From Colius striatus (lineage: Eukaryota; Chordata; Aves; Coliiformes; Coliidae): 64,000 bases of DNA. The stretch spans positions 4,825,501-4,889,500 of the forward strand of contig NC_084767.1 in assembly GCF_028858725.1 (NCBI RefSeq), read 5' to 3'. Position numbers and translations under genes: made by a program. Of the stretch, positions 33,301 to 45,300 are shown piece by piece; positions within the stretch are counted from its first letter, which is position 1, and each line of letters begins with the position of its first letter. The notes beneath the pieces were generated by a model. It saw nothing but the letters and a program-made list of their open reading frames with translations, made no database searches and was not told where the DNA came from.

Positions 33301-36300
33301 GCAGCCTGTGTGACCTTCCTTTCTTCTTACCCTCTCAGACAAGGTCCTCTGAGCCCCAAGCATCACATGTTTTTCTGTTCACAGACATTTTGCTCCACTT
33401 CCATTTTGACTCATCACGTTTGAGACTTGCACAACTGAAAGAGTCCTTGGAGGGAAGGTTTCTCTAAGGAACAGGACAGGAGGAGAGAGGAGCATGTGCT
33501 TGAGGGTTTGAAGCCATCCTGTTGGCTTCTGTGTTTCTTCTTTGCAACAAGTGGCACACTCTGGAGAGCACCAGAGTGCTGTGGGGCAAGAAAGGCTTTG
33601 CTGGTGCAGTGCCAGCCCTAGAACTCTTCCTCAGCCTCAGAGTCCATTGCAATCTGAATTAAAGCTTCAAGGTTTGAGCTGTTCTCACAGCGGTGAATTC
33701 TATGACACTTCCCCAAATACACGCAGCCAGGCTGCAGTCTGCCTCTGGATACACAGCACCCCTCACAAACATGCTGGCAGGATCTCACTCATGAAGGCAC
33801 ATAGTGAGGCCCTGCCTGTCCTTCCCAGCACCTGTGTTTTGTACTAGCTGACCCTGAAGATCTGTCTGCTTTTCTCCTGGCACCCACTCCCCAGCAGCCT
33901 TGGGAACCCCTTTGCACTGAGGCATCCCAGGGAGGACTACCCAGCCTGGGGCACTTGCTTGTGAAAGAGAGCTATTTTTAAAGCAGCTGAGGGCCTGAGT
34001 GGGATGTTCTGTGGCTCAGCAGCACTTGCTGGGACATGTCGAGTGCTGTGGTGGGGATCTCCCAGTCGCAGCTGCTCCCCAGCCCAGGTTCTCAGCAGAG
34101 GCAAGCAGGGTCCCAGTAGGGTGACCAGCTCGTGGTGGCTGTGTCTCACTACCTGGTCAAGAACTTTTCACTCTTAAAACCTTAAGAAGAGGAGGGAAGG
34201 AAGTTGTGTCTGAAAGCCTTTTCTGTTGCACATTAGGAGCTGCAGCCCATCAAAGCCCCAGAGCTGGGAGAGGGGGTAGCTGCCTCCCCCTGGCAGCCCA
34301 TCTCTGAAAGAAGAGGCTTCCTTGCTTTGGCCATGAGGCAGGGCAGGATCAAGGCTTGTCTGTAGGTTGCTGCTGCCCTGAAACACTGAGTTCTCATCTC
34401 TGGTAAAACAACTTCTATCTGGCTTGGCCACAGCAGTGCCCAGCTGGGCTGGTGAGTGGCTTTCTCAGGAGGCTGGTGTGGCTGCAAGGTCTGCATCAGC
34501 CAGGGTGCCTGTGTGTGACTACAGCAGTTACTAGGTCTCTAGTCTTCCAGGAAGGGTCTTGCAGCACATGCCCAAGGTTTGTGCTTGCCCTGCAAACTGG
34601 AGATCAACGGTCAGGTGCTGAGTGCCCAGTACAGCAAAGGCATGGAAAGGTCATAGATCAAAGAAACAGTGGCTGGGGCAGGCAGAGCCTCCCCCAGGGT
34701 GGTGCAGACCCCACTTGCCCTCAGCACCCAGCTCAAATGCAGCTCATGTAGGGCAGCTTTCTGTGCAGGGCGGGAGCCAGGTCCAGGCAGCATGCTGTGA
34801 GGCTTGGTGCCAGCTTCTGCCAGCCCAGCAGGCAGCTCTGCTCCGGATTTTCCTTCTCTCTGCTCATGTTGCAGCAGTCCTCAGAGTATGATAGAGTATA
34901 GGCTTCCCCAGCTCGCTCTGTGCTCACCGAGCCTCTCCTCTGCACTCAGATCACAGCACAGCGCTGGTCCCTGCAAACCTCTCCCTCCCTGTGCCACGCC
35001 AGGGGCTGTGGGGTGTCCCTCCCCATCACCCCACAGCCCCCTCCACCTCGGCACCTTCTGCATCAGCTCCTGGTGCTCAGAGGATGAAGAAGGTGGAAGG
35101 AGGTAAGATGAGCTCCCTCTAACCTCCTCTGTGCTATAAATAGCTGCGTCACCCAAGCACTGTCTGAGAGGGCTGTGCCCAGGCTGGGCTCCTGGGGTGC
35201 TGCTGCTTCTGTGGCAGCTGCAGCAAGCCCGTGGTGTGAAGGGCTCCCGCCAGCTCTGGGAGCGTGTCAGCGCATTAGCACGGCCTGGGACACCTCTCAG
35301 GCTATGCAGGGCCTAATCCCAGCTGGCACCAGGCAGCTGGCACCAGGGAGCCCTCCCTGCCTGCAAAGATTTAGCAACCCGCCTCAGGTTCCTGCCAAGT
35401 CGTGCTGGGGTGCAGGTGGCAGGAATGGGCCCGGGCAAGGGGGCTTGGGTATGTGTGCCAGGGCTCTGGTCAGACCTTTGTGAGGGAAGGGGAAGGCAGC
35501 CCTTCTGTAGGGACTAAGCAGATCAGAGAGGGCTTTGTGATGCTGGTGCAGTGCCTGTGTGGTCCCCACATGCTGCTTCACACCCTCCATCCAGGCTGGA
35601 AGTTGGGGTTGATAAGGAGAACCTTGGTCTTTCCTATCCAGGCTGTCTCCAGAGCTTCAGTTCTTGGGGCAGGCTGTGCCTTTGGGGAGACTTTTGCTGG
35701 CAGCACCAACATGCCTCTTGACCAGCATGGGAACCAAGCAGTGTGGTAGCTTGCACGGGCATACAGAGAGGAAGGAAAGAAGGAGTATAGGCATCTTCTC
35801 AGCAGTTAAACCTTCCTTCATGTGGTGGCAGATGCTAGAGCACAAAGCTGGATGCTCCTCAAGCAATCCCTTCATACACCCACCAATGCTACAGGAGAGG
35901 ACTTGCACTGTTGTCCCACCATCTGGCCCAGCTGCCCCTTTGGGAGAGGAGCGAGTCAGACCTTATCCAGGGATGGGAGGTGCCTGGGTGAGCTGGCCAT
36001 GGAGAGCTGAGGCATTGAGCCTGGATATCCTCCCCTCCCCTGCCTTGGAACAAAAAAAAGTCCCTGGCTGCATGGTGAGTTATGTGGTGCTGATGGCTCG
36101 TGATGGGTTACATATAAAATCCCTCACATCCCTGCAGGTGCTACCAGTTGAAAGCTTTTATGGCATTTTAAAAATAGCCACAGAGGGGGAGAGGATGAGA
36201 AGATGGATAGGTAGGTGGATCCCTAATAAGGGGAGAATAGGAAACAGCTAGAGAGGGAATGGAAAGACTTTAGTGAACGGCATGTGAGTGATTACTGAGG

Positions 36301-39300
36301 GAGGGGGTGGTGTGGTCATACTGAGCTGCATGCCCAGCAGGAATGGGAAACCCTATAAAAAGCTGGGCTGGGAGATATGTTGCTTGCACGTGCTGGGGGA
36401 GAGGGATGGGGTGAGCATCAGCTCGGGCTGTCTCTGCTGTGGGCTCTCACTGCATTCTACAAGTAGCTGTTAAAAATAATCCATGACTCTTGGCTGGCTG
36501 GCCTGGGCTGCCTGCTGCTGCTCTCGTGTGATTCCCCAAACAGCTCCAGGCTCATCTGTGCTCCTTGCCCGCCTCGAGGCTCAAGCTGACACCTAGGAGC
36601 TGATGGATGAGGTTGGTTTTTCCCAAGGTGGCCTTTCCCACCTGGGCTGTGCTCCAAGATGTTGAGCTGCCTCTCTGGCTTGCAGCAGCTGGAGGCAAGC
36701 ACCTGGTGATGGTGGCTCTGGGGCTGTGGCTGAGTGAGGGTGCAGCTCCCCAGTGCCTAGCTGGGGCTGTGAGCCCAGAGCTCCTGGCTGGAGGTCTCTT
36801 CAGAGGGCCAGCCCCACACTGCCTCCTCATCACTGCCAGCACAGTGTCTCCTCAGTCCTGGGAAGCGGCTCCAGGCCCTTCTCTATGCTTGTGGCAGCTC
36901 TCCCCATCACTCAGGGAAGATTACACAGAGTGTCTCCAAGAAATGCTAATTGCTTTGGCTTGCGCTTGGTACAGCAGAGCCACTGGGCACTCAGAGCTCT
37001 TAGTCAGCTCAGAGATCTGCCAGATCCTTCCTCTCCTTCCCCTGGAGAGACCCTGCTGTGGCCACTGCTGATGCCCACGTTGCCAGGCCCCAGCTGAGCT
37101 GCAGGCTTGCACCCATGCTGGCCCAGAGCCGTGGCCACAAACACCTGGCAGCCCAAGCCACTGTACGCTCGCAGCCTTGGGGGCAAGCACCCCAAGCTCA
37201 GGCACAGTGCAGGGTCCAGTGCACTCCTTGTGCTAGAGAGGCAACAGGAGCTTCCCATCCTGGGAGCTAAGGATGGAGCTCATGGTGTGGCAGATGCAAT
37301 CAGCACTGCTGTCTCTATCCTCTCAGACCCCTCAGCTCCTGCTGCCCACCCCTGCTGTGCCCCTGGCGATGGAAGCTGTGTGCAGCCACGCTCGCTGGGT
37401 GCAGACTGCTGGGAAGCATTCCTTGGCTTTGCCCCCACTCCAACTACAGGGAAAAAATGCTTCTAACAAGAGTCCTCTGTCAAACTTGCCAGCCTGTCAT
37501 GTCCTCTTATTTTCTTGCCTTTTTTTTTCCCCTCCTCATCAGCAGATAAACACCCAGGGAGGCAGAGGCTGGTGATGGGTTAGCTCTGCCCTGCTCCAGG
37601 CTGGGGAATGCCAAAACTGGACAGCATGTGCTGTCTGGCCCTTGTGCTGGCCTCTTGCAAAGGGTTGCTGCTCCTCTCTGCAATGATCTTTCTGTATTTC
37701 TCGAGCCCATAGCTGCTTGCTCTTTTTTTCACCCCCAACATGGGAGCTGAAGCCCAAGCCCAGCCATCCTGTGTGTGTGCTGAGGTCTCTACCTACCTCG
37801 TTCACCAAACCCTGGGGCAGCCCTGGGTATGGGGAGGGTGAAGAGGTTCATGGCTGGCCTCTGCTGATTCTGAGGAGCTTCTCACCTGGTCTCAAATAAC
37901 ATCTGGAGGAGTAGCAGGTTGTTCCGAGCCAGCAGCACAGTCCTTGCTGGGAAGTGCCCGTTACCCTCCCCAAGGCAGGGAGCACCCCCATACCCTGTGC
38001 CCACCTTGCCTGCCCTTTGGGCTGCTGTTGGGGCATCTGTGGGTGTGTGGCAGAGCAGGGGTTAGCTAGAGAGGTGGTCTACTGCTGCCTCAGGCCTCGC
38101 TCCCTGCTCTGCTGATCAGGTGGCATAAAGGGAAAGTATTCTGTTCCTTGGCAGGCAGGTTGTGGCACAATTGAGCCAAAAGCATGCACCACAAAGCACA
38201 TGTTCATTTTCCCCTGTTGAAAGGGGACTTGTTCCCTCGAAAGTGCCAGCTCTGTGCTGGGCCTGTTGATTGCCTGTTAATTGTCGCTAATGAGGAGCTG
38301 GGAGACGTGGTTTCCAGAGGCTGTTGGGGACAGGCTGTTGCTTTGGCTGGGGACGGACATCTCAGCAGGGAAGGGAGCTGTGACCTCAGCACGGGTGAGC
38401 TGAGCTGCATCAATGGCTTTGTTGCTGGAGAATGCCCCAATTCCTGTGCCTAAGGCACGGGCAGCAGTGCTTAGCCCTGACTCTGGAGTGAGGAGCGTGG
38501 AGGGTTAAGAGGATCTCTGGTGCTTAGTGTACACAGATGGATTTATTTACGTGTATATATAGCAAGGAGGTGGGATGGGGAGGGCTAAACCCACCCTGTC
38601 CAGGAGGGAGGGTTAAATCTCCCTGACTGGTCAGTGTTGGGGGCTACTGGGCAGCAGGACCCGATGCCAGGGCTTGGCCTGTTTGCCTGATAGCCAGCCT
38701 GATAGCTGATGGCTGTTCTTCCCTTGGCCCTGAAGACAGACACAAAAGGCTTTTAGCAGGAGACAGCCATGCTGTGTGTCTGCTGCTCCCCATGCAGGCA
38801 GCTTCCCCCTCCTTTTGAAGTCGGGTTTCTGGGCGTACACAGAGCTCAAGTGAGGGAAGGAGGAGGGGAGAGGATGATATCTGTGTCCAAACACCTCACA
38901 GACTCAGGAGAGTTTATTGTTCTAGATATGCCTCGTCCTACTGTGTCCTCTGCTGTCCCCAGCCTGCCTTGTCCTTGCCCAGCACCCAGCCCTGCTTGGC
39001 ACCTCTTGGCCCCATGGCTGGACTGCCCCATGTCCTGCCAGCGAGGGCCCTGGCTGTGGCTGGGGGGATCTGAAGCCCCCTTAGTGTTGTGCTATGTGAG
39101 CACTGGTGCAGAGGTGTGCTTTTACTTGCTGAGACAGCTCCTCTCCCACAGCAGCAGTTTTGGGGTGCCTATTGCCTGCTGCCCTGCTCCAGCTCATCCT
39201 ATAGCATCCGTGCTGGTTACTTCAGTGGCTTCTCCCATCTTCTCTTTGCTAAAATGGCCAAGCTGTTTCCCCCAGTGCCTTTCCCAGGAGTTTTCTCTGC

Positions 39301-42300
39301 TGTCCCTCCCAGGCTTTCATGCACACCTAGCCCTGCTGACCACCTCCTGCTCCACAGGTCCCTCCTCTCATCCCCACGCTCAGTGGACTGAGGCACCATC
39401 CCAGCCCTCAGTGTCTGCCTGCAAGAGCCTGTTTCTGTGTTTACGGTTCAGCCATCGTGAGGGCAGCTCAGCACAGGGGGAGCTTCCCTCTGGGATTTGT
39501 TCTTTCATTAGAATAAACAGCCAAGTGGGATGTTATTTTCCATTCTGACTGAGAGAGGTTGTAGTTGCTGCTTTTTGACCCAAACCTTGATGTCTGTTTT
39601 TAAACTCTCTGCCTTTCATGAGGTGGGATGGAGAAGCGAGAGCAGAACATGCTTTGGCAGTGGGCACAGCTTGTGTTACTGCAGTACAGGGGCTTACATC
39701 AATGTATTTATGGCTGCATCTCTGTTCGCTGACCTTGGATTGGGGGTTCAGGTGAGTTCCAAGCCATGCAACAAAGCATCCTTTGTACCCCACTGCCTCT
39801 GGACATGGAGGGAGCTCAGCTTTGTGGGTCAGGACTGACTGTTGCTCTGAAGGGTCCTGTAGTCAGCTGAAGGGTCTTGTTAGTCTGGCCTTTCTTCTTG
39901 GAGGCTTGGGATGCAGGCAGGCCTGCTGTGCTTAGGAAGTAGCAGGATAAGGAGGTGGCACAGCAGGGCTGAGAAAAGGACCTACACCCCTGTGGTGCAG
40001 TGTGGAGAGGAAACGCGGGCAGCCCTGAGGTGATGTGCTGTGTGTCATGTGCTGTGACCCAAAAGCTGGGTCCATCCATCTGTACTAGCAGCAGAAGGCA
40101 GGTGCTGAGTAACCTGCCCCTAGACACCCATCTGTCCATCACCTTAAGGCACTCTTCAGTTTGGGAGCTGAAAGCTGCCTCAGGGCATGGGGAGGGCTCC
40201 TTGCAGCCTCCTGGCCCTTGTTGCAGTGAGATAGCCCACAGCTCAGGCTGTTGTCCTGGGAGCTGCCAAGGCACACACACCGTGTTCTGGAGGGACCCTT
40301 TGCTGGGACAGTGGCAGAAGGGCTGACAGACAATACCTTGGTGATGCACTCAGTGCACACCCTGGCCCACCTTGCTGAAGGTCATCCCAAGGTGAGCAGC
40401 CTAAAGGCAACTCTTCCTCTTTCACAAGACCTGTGACTTCCCACCCCATCACTCCCTCCTGCTGCAGCCTTTGCTCCATGACTTCAGGTGGCTTGCCTTT
40501 CCTTCTCTTTCTCCTTTTGCTTCCCCTGCCTCCTTTCTTCTCTTTGCTTTTTGTCTGTTTCTCTCCTGTCAGCTTTATTCGCCCTGGCTGTGTACCGGGG
40601 TTGCCATGGTGACTGCCAGAGCATCTCTGCATCCCGAAGCAGTGGTCCTGTGCTTGCCCTGGCCACGAGGAGTGGCAGGGCACCCTCCTGCCCCTCAAAG
40701 CTACTGCCTCCTCCCAGGGATGGAGGTCTGGGGAGACATTCCTGTGACACATCCTGGTGTCTGGAGAGAGGGTAGAGGACTTGGGATGGCTGTCATCAGC
40801 TCAGGAGGGAGCTGTGCAGCTCCTTGTGCTGCACAGCCTGGGGCAGGAACTGGCAGGCCTGGCCACATGGCACAGATTTAGTCACCTCTTGCTGCCAAAA
40901 CTCTTAATCCTCAATCAATTTTTGTTATTTCTTTTAGTGAGTGAGTAGTACTTAAGGCAACAAGAGGAGCTGCTGCAGCATGTGCAGTCTCTTTAGACTG
41001 AATGAGGCACCACCAGCAGAGAGGAGTATACAACTGTGTAAACAGGGGATTGTACCCCCTTGCAGGACATGTGCACCTTTCCTCTTGCTCTTGGAAATAA
41101 GCTTCCTTTTCCCATCCTAGGAGCAATGCTATCTCTCCTCTTGCTGTCGTCACCAGTTGCCATGCAAGTGACTGCAGTGACTTGCTCTTGCCTTGGCTAG
41201 GCTCAGGGCCCCGAGGTGTAAATCTCTCTGTCTTGAGGCAAAGTGTTGTCTGATCCTAAGACCAGTCTTTGCCCATGATGTGGAGGTCTGGTGCTGGCAG
41301 TGGAGCCTTGGATGCTTCCCCTGGCCATGGTCTGATGTTGGAGGACACAAGGGGAGCTGTGGTTTGGAGGCAGAGTGTGGCTTGTGGCCTGGTGGTGCTG
41401 ATTTGCAGACAACAATGTATCTTTTCAGAGCTTCTGTGCCCCTTTCATGAGACAATTAGGATGACATGTTATTAGCTGATTACTAAGGAAACATACATTT
41501 ACTGAGGATTTATTCTGGGAACAACATTAATCTCCTGTATAGTTGCTAAACCCCCATAAATAATCTGATTTTGATAATCAATTGCTATTGCAACCCCCCC
41601 CATGAATCTCAATTAGATGCACATTTGATTCACATCAAGTTGCCAGATTTGCTTGTACATTTCTGTCCTGCTGTTTGCCTCAGGCAGCTGTCTGTGTATG
41701 TGCAAGCTCAAGTCTGTTTATCAGACAGCCCGACTCCAGAATATGGTTTGGCAAGGCGGAGCGGTTGCGGTAACACAACACTCCTCTCCTGTGGTCCCGC
41801 GTGGAGAGCCCGGCACATCCCAGCTTCCCGCTGCCAGGGCTGCTCACACACAAGTGCTTGGCAAACACCCCTCTGCATGGCCCTGCCTGGGCTGTTCTTG
41901 GGGCTGGCAGTGAGGGCAGGAGGAGGCTGAGCAGCTGGGGCAGCGTGGGCTTGCCCGAGGTGTGCGGGCATGGGGCTGCGTGGGGAGGGCTGGGGGAGAG
42001 AGGGACGGTTGCTGAAACCCACGCAGAAGCTTTCAGCAGCACCAGCCTGGGATGGAGACTCAGGTCTCGTTGGGCTTGGTTGAGGCCTGAGCACCCTTGG
42101 GGCAGCGGATGGGTGAGGGGGATGAAGCAAGGGAGGAGGTGGCTGGCCCTGGGCTGGCAGGATGTGGTGCTGCCAGCTTCCCTCCGAGCTGCAGGGAGAT
42201 GCTGGGCTGTTTGTTGTCAAGGCCATGGTGACTTATTCTTGGTGTTTTTGTGAACAGGACACAGGGCTGTGCACCCCAGAGTGGGCAGAGAGCCGGGCTC

Positions 42301-45300
42301 ATCGTGGCAGAGCTCCGCGGGTGCTGGTGATGCCGACCCATGGTGGGGGACCTGGCACAGCAAACCTCCCACTGCCCTTCGTGGTCTGGGGCTTCAGCCC
42401 TCACTTGGCTGCTCAGGTGCTGGTCCCTGCAGCTGCTTTTTGGAGCACAGCCTCACTGTGCCTGCTCCCGGGGCACTGAGTGACAGCTTGGGCTGTGATG
42501 GTCTCGGTGATGGTGACTGCACTAGGGGAGCCACAAAAGAAATGAAGCTGTTCAAATTGTTGGGAAGACATCTACCAAGATCTCCTCCTGAGCCTGGCTG
42601 GAGCCCAGCCTGCTAATTACGGTGGTAGGGGAAATACACAAACATGCAGATGGTAAGAAGAACAAAAACTGCTGTCTTTTAATATTGACAGCTCAGTTTC
42701 TGTCCAACTGAAACCGACTCGTGGCAGAAGCTAAAGGCTAACAGCTTTGGGTGAGACCAGGTGGAGACCTCATCAGCCTGTTCAGGAGCTCTTGGAGCCC
42801 TTGCAGAGCTCCAAGGAGCATCTGCCTCTCCCGGGCAGCAGGATGGACCCAGGCTGTGGTGAGGCTGGCCACACATGCCTGTGTGTGCCAGGAGACAGCC
42901 AGGGCAGGGCTTGCAGCTGCAGGATGCCAAGAGTCCCACTGCAGCTCTGCACCAGAGTGGCCCATGACTGCTCCAGCCTGGCTGTGTCCTGGGGACTCCT
43001 TAGTGCATCCCTGCGTGGCAGGAAGGGAGTTCCCTTCCTTTGAACCCACCTTTCACCTCTGCTAGGATTGAGGCAGTAGCTTGCAGAGAGGCCTCAGATG
43101 ATGCCATGGGACACTTGATACTGCTCTTGGCCAGCCCCTCATCACGAGGCTCAGAGGTGCTGCTGGTAGGGGAGCATCCCCTCTGGGGTGTCTTTCTGTT
43201 GTCCCTTGCAGTGCCAAGGGGCTGTGCTCTTCACAGCTTGTAGGGGGGGAAAAAAAAACCCACAAAACCAATGCCCTGTCCCACAGGCTTTTACCTTAAC
43301 TGCAGGGATCAAGGATGGGGTGAGTGAGATGGACACAGGCAGCAAGGGGCTGGTGACGTGGTGTTTTCTAGCGCTGTCCTGAGGAGCCTGTGGGTCAGTG
43401 TGCCTGTCTGATGCCTTGTGCCATCCTGCAGTGCTTGTACTGCCTGAAACCATGGGGATCTCCTGGATGTGCCGCTGTCCCTCACTGCACCCCACCACCC
43501 TGCTGCCTCCTGTGTTCTCCTCGCTGCCACCCATATGCATGGCCAGGTGTCTGAAATGAGCTCCATGGGGGGTGGGCACAATCTTTTTATGACCACTTAA
43601 AGACTCCATTTGCTACCTTTAACAGAATTAGAGCAGGATCACAGCAGATTAAGAAAATCAGTAAACACCCTCGGTGCTGCACAGCTCTTGGCTGGAGGGA
43701 CCCTTCTGGGGCCAGGAGAGCTGAGGCTCTGCTGAGCCCTTCTCTGAAAGAGAGTTTGCAGAGTTTTTGTGGGATAGTCTGTATTATTTGACTGCAGGGG
43801 TATGCTTTGTCTCTCTTGACCCTACAGTTGGTGGGCTGTTTGCTTCAGCAGGGCTCCAAGGGGATGTAGCAGTGCCCTTTGCAGCAGCCCTGGGCTGTGT
43901 TGCCCCCCACTCCAGGAGCACAGCTGATGAGATCCCAGTTGTTTTAGAAAGCACCTTCCCAGAATATGAGAGTAGATGGAGGAATTTGGAGCCTGTCAAG
44001 GAAGCTCCTGATAGTGTTTTGTCACCAGCCCTGAGCTGTAATTCATCCTCTGGAATGGGACTGGCTGGAGGGCAGCTGGTTTTGAACCTCCCGTCTCTCA
44101 GAGTAGGTGCTGATGGCACTGAGATTGTTCTGTAACATATACTCCTTCCATACATCCTATTTATGGGGAGATTGTCCCCTCTGTGACGCCAGGGCTCGCT
44201 TTGCCAGCTGTCACCTCCACTCTGAATTCCCATTTCATTGCATTAATATCTATACAGTGTCTCTGGATGGAGATTTGATTTCAGTTCCCTCCCTGGAGTA
44301 GAAGGAGTTAAAAATAGCAAATCCAACACCCCTCATTCCCTGGCTGTGACGCAGTCTCCCAGGTTACAATGCCAGCCTGAATATGGTTTAAAATAAAACA
44401 ACTGAGTGTACTGCACTCAGCAGAGTGGGAGAACAAGCTCCAGCCTGGAGAAATGACATGGAGGAGTCTCTGCTCTTCTAACCTGGGCCTGCAAAAGGCA
44501 AGAATTTCTCCTCCTTGCAGCGCTTGCAGTCGGCCAGATAAATGATGCTGCACACAGAGCGATTAGTGGAGTAATGCAGGAGGTGTTCAGCCCATCAGGG
44601 AATCAACTGATCGCAGAAGAAACCAGGAAGGAATTAGCTCAGTGCATTACAGTTTGGAACTGGGTTTTTTTTCTAGAGCATCACGTGCAGGAACCTCTGC
44701 CAAGTATCGTCTGGAGGCTGAGCCGAGGGGTCAGGGCAAGGAGGTGCTGGGCTCAGCAGCACTGTGGCCCTTCTGAAACAGCAGCGTGCAGACACATGGG
44801 CTAAGCAGGTGGATGCTCTCCCAGAAGTGGGTACCAGACTATGTAAGCAACAGTCTGCTGCAAGGTGGCAGGTTGCCAGCCTGGCTCTGTCTCATTTAAC
44901 GGGGCTGTTTCTGTGATCTGGGATAGAAAAATCCTAAATCCCCACATTTTTTCACCCTCAGACACTGCCCTAGTTTAAAAATGTTGGCTGCAGGGTTGCT
45001 TTGTAATATGTTAAATATAGCATCCTTTATGTTGTTGATGTATGCACCATATGTTTTGAAAACTGCCCCGAAATCCATTGGGCTCGTGGGTGGAGGTTAA
45101 AGGGAAAAAGCACTTCCATACGGGAAGCCACAAACACAAAACGCAGCAGCAAACAAAATCCCTCCCTGCATCAGCCAGAAATAAGCTCCTTTCTGTCCTG
45201 GCTGTGTCTGGTGTGTTTGTGTGCGTGTGAGGAACCAGCCTGAATGTTTCCATTGTGTCAGCTCCCGTCCCGGACACCCTGGCACTGACTCCACAGCCCC

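Noticed and set aside
38769-39548. 259-residue plus-strand open frame in ABLIM3 intron 1
   Set aside because: Ser/Pro/Cys/Leu-rich low-information translation of C-rich intron; no domain, and no exon borders needed by ABLIM3.
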